The notes under the pieces were generated by a model. It was not told the DNA's origin. It was given only the letters and a program-made list of their open reading frames with translations, and searched no databases. Positions 18,334 to 25,828 of a DNA stretch of 64,000 nt are shown here, piece by piece. A program made the position numbers and the translations under genes. Within the stretch, counting starts at the first letter, position 1; every line of letters begins with the position of its first letter. Source of the DNA: an uncultured Lachnospiraceae bacterium (GTDB taxonomy: Bacteria > Bacillota > Clostridia > Lachnospirales > Lachnospiraceae); contig CAJUAO010000008.1 of the NCBI GenBank assembly GCA_910584685.1, positions 62,001 through 126,000 on the forward strand. Direction: 5' to 3'.

Positions 18334-19308
18334 ATGAATAAAAAAAGAAGCATAATAATCTGCATATTATTTATATTTATCACATCATTAAGCGTAATGT
18401 CTTACGTTTTATACATGAAATATAGAATGGAATATAATCCTGATGATTTAGACACATTTTTTGACGAGGACAATGTTGTGGAGCTGTCGCAGGATATAAT
18501 GGATAAGCTGTATAAGTGCGAAACCTATAACGAGGCAATAAAAATAATCGGAAAGGCAAATCGGGTGACAGGCTCAGGCTTTTTTATAGTTGGATATGAC
18601 ACATTTGAGGGAAGAGAATTAAATCTTACTCTGGATGTTGAGGAGGAAAATGGCAAAATAGTAAATCATAAAATAATAAAAATATTTTTAAGAGATAAAT
18701 ATAAAGCAGATACAGATAAATATGATGACAAACAGGGAAAATGGGACGAAAAGAAGGAAGTCTTTACGTCTGCAGGAGGAGTTAATATTACATCTGACGA
18801 ATACGAAAAGCTGAAAAAAAAGCTCCCGGATGAAAGCGTTATAGATATTCTGACAGAATCAATGGTTGATACATATTTATACAGAACAAACAGATTAAAG
18901 CTTGACTTATTGGAAAAACAATTTTATGAAGTTTCCTTTGACGGTTATTTTGAAATTTATTATTTTGATTTTGACGTATCTGTAAATGGATTTGATTACA
19001 AGGTTATTACTAAGGCCGCCTTGGAGGACAGTCAATATGAAAATATAAAGAGAGAATTTTTAGAAAATCAGGATTATGCTGAAACTACCAAAGAAAAATT
19101 AACGGAGATGTTATCAGACGGGGATATAAGAAAAATAAGAGATTTGGACAGCTTTACAATATATATGAAAAGCATAAGGCTTACCACTGAAAGCAGGAAG
19201 GGTGACAATGAAACAGACATGAATATATTGAAGGCTGCTATGTTTTGTGATGCCACAAAGGAAATATACCTATATTATTATAATCCTTTAATGAATAGTG
19301 AGCAGTAG
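18334..19308 (+). CDS. Membrane-anchored protein of unknown function
   Basis: 324 aa, with one N-terminal membrane segment (about residues 6-26) and a charged, lysine- and aspartate-rich extracytoplasmic part. Residues about 60-115 (ETYNEAIKIIGKANRVTGSGF...) resemble the C-terminal module of the preceding protein (DVKTQIGEAHSTIGSGF...), a BamE-like pattern. No catalytic motif is seen. It lies 38 bases downstream of the secreted protein and is probably co-transcribed. The RBS GAAAGGG is weakly spaced. Confidence 0.6.
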   Translation: MNKKRSIIICILFIFITSLSVMSYVLYMKYRMEYNPDDLDTFFDEDNVVELSQDIMDKLYKCETYNEAIKIIGKANRVTGSGFFIVGYDTFEGRELNLTLDVEEENGKIVNHKIIKIFLRDKYKADTDKYDDKQGKWDEKKEVFTSAGGVNITSDEYEKLKKKLPDESVIDILTESMVDTYLYRTNRLKLDLLEKQFYEVSFDGYFEIYYFDFDVSVNGFDYKVITKAALEDSQYENIKREFLENQDYAETTKEKLTEMLSDGDIRKIRDLDSFTIYMKSIRLTTESRKGDNETDMNILKAAMFCDATKEIYLYYYNPLMNSEQ

Positions 19309-19359
19309 CATGATTATTGTTAATAAAGCCATATATAGACAAAAGCTGTTTAAAGGTGG

Positions 19360-19455
19360 TATAATAGTTTCGGCGCAGCCGAAACATGCAAGTTTGCCCT
19401 GCAAACTTGTTTGTGTGCAAAAAGCGGCACAAGAATAAAGAATAATAGTTTCGGC
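19360..19455 (+). promoter_or_regulatory. Duplicated leader motif, copy A (upstream of NdpA-like gene)
   Basis: Extended -10 promoter TGGTATAAT (TATAAT 19360-19365; TAGACA 18 bases upstream). The leader then holds GTTTCGGC (19367-19374), its complement GCCGAAAC (19378-19385), a hairpin AAGTTTG/CAAACTT, a hairpin TGTGC/GCACA (19414-19431) and a second direct copy of GTTTCGGC (19448-19455). The complement can pair with either copy. A leader with the same order occurs at 53580-53651 with different pairing bases. The downstream gene starts 29 bases later. Confidence 0.6.
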
Positions 19456-19483
19456 TTCAAAATCAAAAATACGGAGGAAAAAG

Positions 19484-20509
19484 GTGGATAAGGGAGATAT
19501 TCGTATAAAAAATGCCATAGTACATATAATGGATTCTGCTGTAGGCATACCTGTTTTGTCAGATTTGGCTCTTAGCCCGGGCCCTGATATGGCGGATTTT
19601 TTGGCGGAGCATATTTATAAAACCCTTGCAAGCGATGATATAAAAAAGTGCAGGTTTATTGAGGAGGAGTCGGAGGTATTTAAAATAATAAAGGACTATA
19701 AGGACGGGGCGGCGGAGTTTATACCTGCGTCAAAGTCCATAGGAGAGCATTTGTATGGAATAATGAATTCCAATATAGATATTCCGTCAGGAGACCTTTT
19801 TATTATAGAGTTTGAAATTAATCAGATTCCCCAGCTTGCCCTTTTGAAGATGAATTTTAAGGAGTGCTATACTCACAGCACCATAAGCGAGGGAGGGGAA
19901 AATACTAACACAATTATGAGGCACTGTTCCATACTTCCGGGAGCGGGAAGCAGACTGTCAGAGGCAGCGGTTATAAGGCTTGACGATTTAACAATAAAGC
20001 TTGTGGAAAAGAAATATGAGGTAAATGGTCAGAAGGTTAATTATTTTTCAAGGCTGTTTTTAAACTGTACCACAAGGCTTTCGCAGAAAGCAAAGCTTGC
20101 TATAGTGGAAAAGGCAGTGGAGTCGGTGCAAAAGGAATTTTTTAACGAATCAGAGCAGTTTGAGGAAAAAATGAAGGCAAAGAGCGTTATTCACGAGGAG
20201 ATAGCTGAGCAGGGCTCAATAAGCATACCGGAGGTGGCGGCTAAAATATTTGAGAATAAGGCGGAGCTTAAGGAAAAATTTAAGGAAAAGCTGGAAAAGT
20301 ACAATATAAATGAGCAGGAGCCTATAGAGCCTCAAAATGAAGCCACAACAAGGAAGTTTGGAAAGCAGCATTTAACTACAGATACGGGAATAGAGATAAA
20401 GATACCTATGGAGCAGTATAACAGCACAGAAAGCATAGAGTTTATAACGAATGATGACGGAACCATATCGGTGCTTATAAAAAATATAGGACATATCACA
20501 TCTAAATAA
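19484..20509 (+). CDS. Nucleoid-associated protein, NdpA/YejK family
   Basis: 341 aa, cytoplasmic, matching the 37-kDa nucleoid-associated protein family (PF04245): N-terminal IKNAIVHIMDS, LSPGPDMADFLAEHI, the central FFNESEQFEEKMKAK region and the C-terminal GIEIKIP...ISVLIKNIG. The family binds DNA in E. coli; its role in Firmicutes is unclear. The start is GTG at 19484 preceded by GGAGGAAAAAG. It lies downstream of a structured leader (19360-19455), which suggests regulated expression. Confidence 0.85.
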   Translation: MDKGDIRIKNAIVHIMDSAVGIPVLSDLALSPGPDMADFLAEHIYKTLASDDIKKCRFIEEESEVFKIIKDYKDGAAEFIPASKSIGEHLYGIMNSNIDIPSGDLFIIEFEINQIPQLALLKMNFKECYTHSTISEGGENTNTIMRHCSILPGAGSRLSEAAVIRLDDLTIKLVEKKYEVNGQKVNYFSRLFLNCTTRLSQKAKLAIVEKAVESVQKEFFNESEQFEEKMKAKSVIHEEIAEQGSISIPEVAAKIFENKAELKEKFKEKLEKYNINEQEPIEPQNEATTRKFGKQHLTTDTGIEIKIPMEQYNSTESIEFITNDDGTISVLIKNIGHITSK

Positions 20510-20517
20510 AAAAGTCT

Positions 20518-20550
20518 AAAGAGTTTCAACTCTTTGAGTTTTAACTCTTT
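20518..20550 (+). terminator. Terminator after the NdpA-like gene
   Basis: AAAGAGT-TTC-AACTCTTT, with a second overlapping copy GAGTTTTAACTCTTT immediately after. The remaining DNA up to about 20800 contains further short inverted repeats (for example TGCCAAA...TTTTGGCA, about 20631-20693) but no gene. Confidence 0.65.
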
Positions 20551-20801
20551 ATGAAGCCAACATTTGCAAATTCAGAAAGACTAAAGAAATAAAGTTCTTT
20601 AAACAGACTTAGCCGAATTTGGAACCCGCATGCCAAAGTTTGCTATTATATAAAAAACGCGGGGAACTTTAGCCCTTTTGGCAGCGGCGCCTGCAAATTT
20701 TTTGATGGGTTGTCGTTATACTGCTGCTTTAAAAACCATAGTAATTTGCCGCTTATGGCTTGAGAAATTTTTATAATATTAAACTTTTATATTATAAAAA
20801 A

Positions 20802-21821
20802 ATGTTTAAGAAAGGAAAGCCCTATAGAGTGAAAATCATAGATTTTACACTTTGTATGGGCAGTATCCCGGGCATGGTCTTGGGTATGCATGGTATTAAT
20901 ATGTATGAAGACAGCATGGAAGTAAAAATTTGGAGAGTAGCGTATCCTGTACTGTTGTGTCTTTTTATAAATATGATAGTACAGGTTATATTTACCATAG
21001 GCGTTACTATGGCAGAGTTTTCCGACCTTAATGATGGAAGTGTATGGAACTACTTTTCCGCATATAATTTTAGCGGGGATATAGAGAGGGTGGTAAGTGA
21101 AAATACGCTTATTGTTACTCTTTTAAGCGGAATAATAACTATACCGGTAGCTTTGCGGCTGATGAAAAGAGATGAGGACGCCGCTAGATATATGCCGGTT
21201 AAGGAGCATATATCGAACATAAGATTTCACAGCAGCCATTTTATAGTGGCGCTGGGAGCATTGGCAAGCGCAGGTATAAGCAAGGTTGTTACAATTTTTC
21301 CCATAGACAATATTATCGGAAGCTATGAAAGCATAAGAACGGAATTTGCATCAAATGACCTGATATGGCAGATAACGGCGTTAGTGTTTGCAGGCCCCTG
21401 CATGGAGGAATTAATATTTAGAGGACTTGTATATAAGAGAATAAAGAGGTATACTAATAATATGTCTGCTGTTTATATATCGGCAATCATGTTTGGAGTA
21501 TATCATTTTAATCTGGTACAGGGAATATACGGCTTTGCTTTAGGTGTTCTGCTGTGTTATGTATATGAAAAATACGAAACCATATTGGCGCCTGTATTGC
21601 TTCATATATCGGCAAACCTTACGGCCCTTGTCATAGATTATCTTCCTGTGTCGGAAGATATAAATAACAATATATACCTTAAAGTACTGCTTATGCTTAT
21701 TGAGGTTGGGGCAATGGTGGCTGTGCTTTGGAGAATGAATAATATTGATGGCATAAATAAAAAGCGCTTTCACTTAGTTGACATAAAATACGGTACGAAA
21801 AAAGAGCAGGATAAAGAATAA
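20802..21821 (+). CDS. CPBP family intramembrane metalloprotease
   Basis: About 339 aa with around seven hydrophobic segments. The CPBP/Abi catalytic motifs are present: MEELIFRGLVYKR (EExxxR), FGVYHFN (FxxxH) and HISAN (HxxxN). Such proteases are linked to prenyl-protein-type processing, bacteriocin self-immunity or unknown envelope roles. Start is uncertain: the ATG at 20802 has no good ribosome site; a GTG at 20829 has AAAGGAAAG about ten bases upstream; a TTG at 20760 is also in frame. Not obviously in an operon. Confidence 0.85.
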   Translation: MFKKGKPYRVKIIDFTLCMGSIPGMVLGMHGINMYEDSMEVKIWRVAYPVLLCLFINMIVQVIFTIGVTMAEFSDLNDGSVWNYFSAYNFSGDIERVVSENTLIVTLLSGIITIPVALRLMKRDEDAARYMPVKEHISNIRFHSSHFIVALGALASAGISKVVTIFPIDNIIGSYESIRTEFASNDLIWQITALVFAGPCMEELIFRGLVYKRIKRYTNNMSAVYISAIMFGVYHFNLVQGIYGFALGVLLCYVYEKYETILAPVLLHISANLTALVIDYLPVSEDINNNIYLKVLLMLIEVGAMVAVLWRMNNIDGINKKRFHLVDIKYGTKKEQDKE

Positions 21822-21922
21822 AAGGAATTTGTGCAGAAGCGTCACAAATTATCTGATGACAGAGAGAAAACTGACATTTTCCGCGTCGTCTTAGCGTAAA
21901 ACGCTTCGGAATGGAGGAAAAA

Positions 21923-22939
21923 ATGAAGATATTATCGGTAGCAGTACCATGTTACAATTCACAGGATTATATGGAGAATTGCATTGAATCACTTGTCCGT
22001 GGCGGGGAGGATATGGAGATAATCATAGTAAACGACGGCTCAAAGGATAATACGGAAAGTATAGCCATGAGTCTTAAAGAAAAATATCCTTCTATAATAA
22101 AGGTAATCAGTCAGGAAAACGGAGGACACGGAGAAGCAGTAAACACAGGCCTTAAAAACGCCACAGGAGAATACTTTAAGGTTGTTGACAGCGACGACTG
22201 GGTTGATGAGGAAGCATTGTCAAAGGTACTTAAAACACTTAGATTTATGATAAAAGAGGACAAAAAGCTGGATATGCTTTTATCAAATTATGTGTATGAC
22301 AAGCAGGGTGTTAAGAGAAAAAAGATTATGTCCTACAGGACGGCTATGAATTCAAAGCATATTACCTCATGGGACGGAGCCATAAAATTTAAAAAGTCAC
22401 AATATATACTTATGCATTCAGTTATATACAGGACACAGCTTCTAAAGGAATGCGGTCTGAAGCTGCCAAAGCACACCTTTTATGTTGATAATCTTTATGT
22501 TTTTAAGCCGCTGCCGTCGGTTAAGAGATTATGCTATATAGACGTGGATTTTTATCATTATTTTATAGGCAGGGAGGACCAGTCTGTAAATGAAAAGGTT
22601 ATGATAGGCAGAATAGACCAGCATATAAAGGTTGCTAAAATAATGATAGATGAATACAGCAATATGGAGATACAAAGCAAAAAGCTTGATAAGTACATGC
22701 TTCAATATCTTGATATGATGATGTGTATAGCGTCTGTTATGCTGATACTTGACGGAAGTAAAGAGGCGCTGAAAAAGAAATCGGAGCTTTGGTTATGGTT
22801 AAAGGAGAATTATCCTGATATATATAAAAGACTCAGATATTCTATTATGGGTATAGCCATGAATTTGCCTACAAAAGCAGGCAGGGCTTTTTCTAAGCTG
22901 GCATATAAGGTGACACAAAAAATATTTGGCTTTAACTAA
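21923..22939 (+). CDS. Glycosyltransferase family 2
   Basis: About 338 aa. The GT-A fold is clear: LSVAVPCYNSQDYMENCIESL at the N-terminus, IIIVNDGSKDNT, the GGHGEAVNTGL loop and the metal-binding DSDDWVD. The C-terminal third is helical and basic, as in membrane-associated GT2 enzymes of wall or capsule synthesis. The ATG at 21923 is chosen because GGAGG lies 5 bases upstream; the ATG at 21911 forms part of that site's context. A palindrome AATTTGTG...CACAAATT (21827-21851) lies in the leader. Confidence 0.9.
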   Translation: MKILSVAVPCYNSQDYMENCIESLVRGGEDMEIIIVNDGSKDNTESIAMSLKEKYPSIIKVISQENGGHGEAVNTGLKNATGEYFKVVDSDDWVDEEALSKVLKTLRFMIKEDKKLDMLLSNYVYDKQGVKRKKIMSYRTAMNSKHITSWDGAIKFKKSQYILMHSVIYRTQLLKECGLKLPKHTFYVDNLYVFKPLPSVKRLCYIDVDFYHYFIGREDQSVNEKVMIGRIDQHIKVAKIMIDEYSNMEIQSKKLDKYMLQYLDMMMCIASVMLILDGSKEALKKKSELWLWLKENYPDIYKRLRYSIMGIAMNLPTKAGRAFSKLAYKVTQKIFGFN

Positions 22940-23018
22940 AAAAATGTTGACAAACATTAATATATGAATTATACTATATGGGCAGCTTGATTGAGGACAG
23001 TTCAAAGGAACGGGATAT

Positions 23019-23091
23019 GGGATCTTAGCTCAGCTGGGAGAGCATCTGCCTTACAAGCAGAGGGTCATAGGTTCGAGCCCTATAGGTCCCA
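23019..23091 (+). tRNA. tRNA-Val (anticodon TAC)
   Basis: Complete cloverleaf: acceptor GGGATCT/AGGTCCC (one G-T pair), D-arm GCTC/GAGC, anticodon stem TCTGC/GCAGA with loop CTTACAA giving anticodon TAC, T-arm ATAGG-TTCGAGC-CCTAT, discriminator A. CCA is not encoded. A tRNA-Met gene follows 23 bases downstream. Confidence 0.96.
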
Positions 23092-23114
23092 CTTTTCTTT
23101 ATAAAGCTGCATAT

Positions 23115-23188
23115 GGCTAAGTAGCTCAGTTGGCGAGAGCACACGGTTCATACCCGTGGTGTCAGGGGTTCAAATCCCTTCTTAGCCA
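23115..23188 (+). tRNA. tRNA-Met (anticodon CAT)
   Basis: Acceptor GGCTAAG/CTTAGCC, D-arm GCTC/GAGC, anticodon stem CACGG/CCGTG with loop TTCATAC (anticodon CAT), T-arm AGGGG-TTCAAAT-CCCTT, discriminator A; CCA not encoded. The perfectly paired first acceptor base pair argues against initiator tRNA. An elongator Met is most likely; a lysidine-modified Ile isoacceptor cannot be excluded by eye. Confidence 0.92.
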
Positions 23189-23192
23189 CTGG

Positions 23193-23229
23193 AAAGACCT
23201 TGAAATTTATGAGTTTCAAGGTCTTTTTT
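23193..23229 (+). terminator. Terminator of the tRNA operon
   Basis: AAAGACCTTGAAA, an 8-base loop, TTTCAAGGTCTTTTTT: a strong intrinsic terminator directly after tRNA-Met. Confidence 0.93.
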
Positions 23230-23273
23230 GTGTTGCAGGAATTAATTATAGGAAATTTCCTCACATGGAATCC

Positions 23274-23577
23274 GGGCATGTCCCATTAAAAGGCTCTAGG
23301 ATGCGGAATAGGGGAGGGCTTAAGGGAAGGCAGGCAGCTAATATAATTTTTTAAGGCTTCGGAACATGGAAGAAATTCTATCAACAAAATACCGCCATCT
23401 TCTAAGCTGCGAGAGTAACTCGCAAGGGGCTGAAAAACAAGCCCTCTGCTCAGACAGATGCTCTACGCTAAGAAGCTGACGGTATTTAGTTGATGAATTT
23501 CTAACCATATTCCTCAATGCTTTAAAAAATTATATTTAGCTGCCCTGCCGCCCGAGCTCCCTTTTTTCTTAAGCCCC
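23274..23577 (+). repeat. Giant-hairpin repeat element, copy 2 (chimeric or degraded)
   Basis: The core (about 23350-23530) closely matches copy 1 in the same orientation, and the inner arms pair near GCAGCTA/TAGCTGC. The outer arms no longer match: the left flank (CACATG...CCGGGCATGTCCC) is like copies 1 and 3, whereas the right flank (CCCCGGACAACATGCGAGGAAC) is an inverted copy of the same flank type, as seen at the right of copy 4. The element therefore carries the same end type on both sides. It lies between the tRNA operon (+) and a lipoprotein gene (-). Confidence 0.88.
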
Positions 23578-23690
23578 GGACAACATGCGAGGAACTTTTT
23601 TTAAAGTGTACAAATTAAAATTAACACTTCACTTCCATACACCATTAAAAAAATAACTTCCCCACACAGTAATTCTTTACCATACACTTC

Positions 23691-25766
23691 CTAATTAGTC
23701 TTTATTATAAATGTAGTACTACCCTTAACACCATCCCCAGTACCCGTAAGCGTCTGATACCCTTTACCTGCCTCAAGGACCTTATTCAAGTCCTTCATGG
23801 CTGCGTCAAGGTCATTGTTATACACTTCAGAAATCTTTTGTATCGCGCTCTCATTAAACTGCTTCATACCAGAGCTAAGCTCTCCTGAGCCTTGCACAAG
23901 CTGGTTGATTCCTTCTGTAAGCGCAGGGATTTTATCATTAAGCTCCCTTAAACCGTCTGCAAGGGCAGCGGAGCCTGCGGAAAGCTGGCTGCTTCCGTCT
24001 GCAAGCTGCTTGGCTCCCGGAAGAAGGGTATCGTTAATGCCTGACAAAAGCTGTCCTGCCCCCGGAGCAAGAGTATTGTTAATACCGTCTGCAAGCTGCT
24101 TAGCCCCCGGAACAAGAGTGTTGTTAATGCCGCTTAAAAGCTCAGAGGAGCCGTTTTCTGCGCTTTTAATACCGTTTTCCAGCGCCTGGGTGCCGGATTT
24201 TAACTGGGCAAGCTTATCGTTTATGGTTTTTCCGTCAGCATCCTTTGCCAAAAGCTGTGACAATATATTGTTTATGGCAGTATTTGCGCCCTGATATTGA
24301 AGGATTCCGGCGTTGCATTGCTTTATGCCCTCCTCATATTGGGCTATTGCGCCTGTTACCGTATTAAGATTTTCCCTATATCCGGCAAGTTGTGAGGACG
24401 GAATAGAGCCTGAGTTAATGGCTGTCTCAAGGGCTGTCTTTTTTGCGGTCAAGTCTGATATTTGAGCCTTGCATGAAGCGATTGTTCCGTTAAGCGTCTC
24501 AATCTCCTTGTTGTTTTGCGCGATTGTGGCTTGCAAGGTCTGTACAAGTCCGTTTACGGTAGTAACAAGCTCTCCCACGCCTGAATTTACTAAGACAGCG
24601 CCGTTATACAGCTCCTTAAGTCCGCTGTTAAGGGTATCAGCCCCCTTTGCCAAAGTTTCGGAAATTCCCTTATATAAAGCGTTTGCGCCGGGAGCTAAGG
24701 TATCGGTGATACCAAGATACAGCGCGTTTGCGCCTGTAAGCAGCGTCGTATTAATACCGTCGTAAAGGGTGGCGGCTCCGGCTGCAAGTGTTTTCATATT
24801 TGTATCTATAGTCTGGGCGCCTGCGTTTAGCTTTTCAATGCCTGTAATTAAATCCCCTGTATTTCCCTGAAGGGTCAAAAGTCCTTCATTTAATGCGTTT
24901 GCGCCGTCAGAAAGCTTTGAGGATGACTCGCTTAAAAGTGAAATCATATCGGAAATACTGCTTAAATCTGCTTCGTCGTCAAGAGAAATCTCCGATAAAG
25001 CCTTGTTTGTAACAACAGTCATCATCATATCAATATCATAGTTTGTCACGTCAGCAGTAATCTCAACCGTATTTGCAATATCAAGGGAAAGGCTTTCTGA
25101 TATTCCAGGAAGTCCCATTCCTATAAGGATATTGTAATCGCCGTTTGAAATTACCTGACCGTTTGTAACAGTGACATTTTGGAAGCTGTCTGTAGGAAGC
25201 AGCAAGCCTGTTACGGCAAGAAAAGGAATATATATGCCGTCGTCTGTCTTTTCATTGGCTATATATTCAATAGTCATGGAAAGCTTACCTGATTTACCCT
25301 TAAGAGCATCGGCAGAAATCTCCTGACCGTCAAGCTTATATGATATTTTCAGGCTGACAGGAAGCGTGGTGCCTGCGTCAAGGCTTCCCTGATAATATAT
25401 GTCGTTTCCGGAGGTGTTAAAGATTATTTCTCCGCCGGAAACATTGAAGGCTTCATTTCCCTTTACGTTTACTATATCCTTAAGGCTTGTGACATCCTTA
25501 AGAGAAGCGTATTTTTGCGGGTTTTTAAGCCAGCTGCTTACAAGAATTTTTTCTACGGTACCATTAGAGGAGGTGGTAACATAAACCGTTTCCTCCTTTG
25601 TGCCATAGCCAGAGCCTTCCCCCTTTGAGTCAGAAACATTTTCCGTTTTAATATTTTTGTCTGTTTTGTTGTCTGATGAATTGCTGTTTCCTGAGTCTGC
25701 GCATGCGGTAAGACTTATAATCATCATTGCGGACATAGCCAGCGCTGTTATTTTTTTTAACTTCAT
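23691..25766 (-). CDS. Lipoprotein with Leu/Gly heptad repeats, partner of MMPL transporter
   Basis: 691 aa. A lipoprotein signal (KKITALAMSAMMIISLTAC) gives a lipidated Cys at about residue 22. The region 290-400 and again about 540-660 is made of xxxLxxG heptads such as LAPGANALYKGI and LLPGAKQLADGS, like the YhgE/Pip-associated repeat (TIGR03057). A coiled-coil segment with many Gln and Lys (about 410-500) separates the two blocks. Its gene follows the MMPL transporter gene in the same operon, so it probably works with that pump in the envelope. The RBS AAAGGATTG precedes the ATG. Confidence 0.85.
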   Translation of the reverse strand: MKLKKITALAMSAMMIISLTACADSGNSNSSDNKTDKNIKTENVSDSKGEGSGYGTKEETVYVTTSSNGTVEKILVSSWLKNPQKYASLKDVTSLKDIVNVKGNEAFNVSGGEIIFNTSGNDIYYQGSLDAGTTLPVSLKISYKLDGQEISADALKGKSGKLSMTIEYIANEKTDDGIYIPFLAVTGLLLPTDSFQNVTVTNGQVISNGDYNILIGMGLPGISESLSLDIANTVEITADVTNYDIDMMMTVVTNKALSEISLDDEADLSSISDMISLLSESSSKLSDGANALNEGLLTLQGNTGDLITGIEKLNAGAQTIDTNMKTLAAGAATLYDGINTTLLTGANALYLGITDTLAPGANALYKGISETLAKGADTLNSGLKELYNGAVLVNSGVGELVTTVNGLVQTLQATIAQNNKEIETLNGTIASCKAQISDLTAKKTALETAINSGSIPSSQLAGYRENLNTVTGAIAQYEEGIKQCNAGILQYQGANTAINNILSQLLAKDADGKTINDKLAQLKSGTQALENGIKSAENGSSELLSGINNTLVPGAKQLADGINNTLAPGAGQLLSGINDTLLPGAKQLADGSSQLSAGSAALADGLRELNDKIPALTEGINQLVQGSGELSSGMKQFNESAIQKISEVYNNDLDAAMKDLNKVLEAGKGYQTLTGTGDGVKGSTTFIIKTN

Positions 25767-25828
25767 AATATATCAATCCTTTCTATTTTTTAATAAAAAA
25801 TAAATTTATAGTAATAATTGTTTTACTT

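Noticed and set aside
23019..23577. Possible integrative element anchored at the tRNA genes
   Set aside because: No integrase, no repeated tRNA 3' end, and the repeat next to it also occurs far from tRNA genes.
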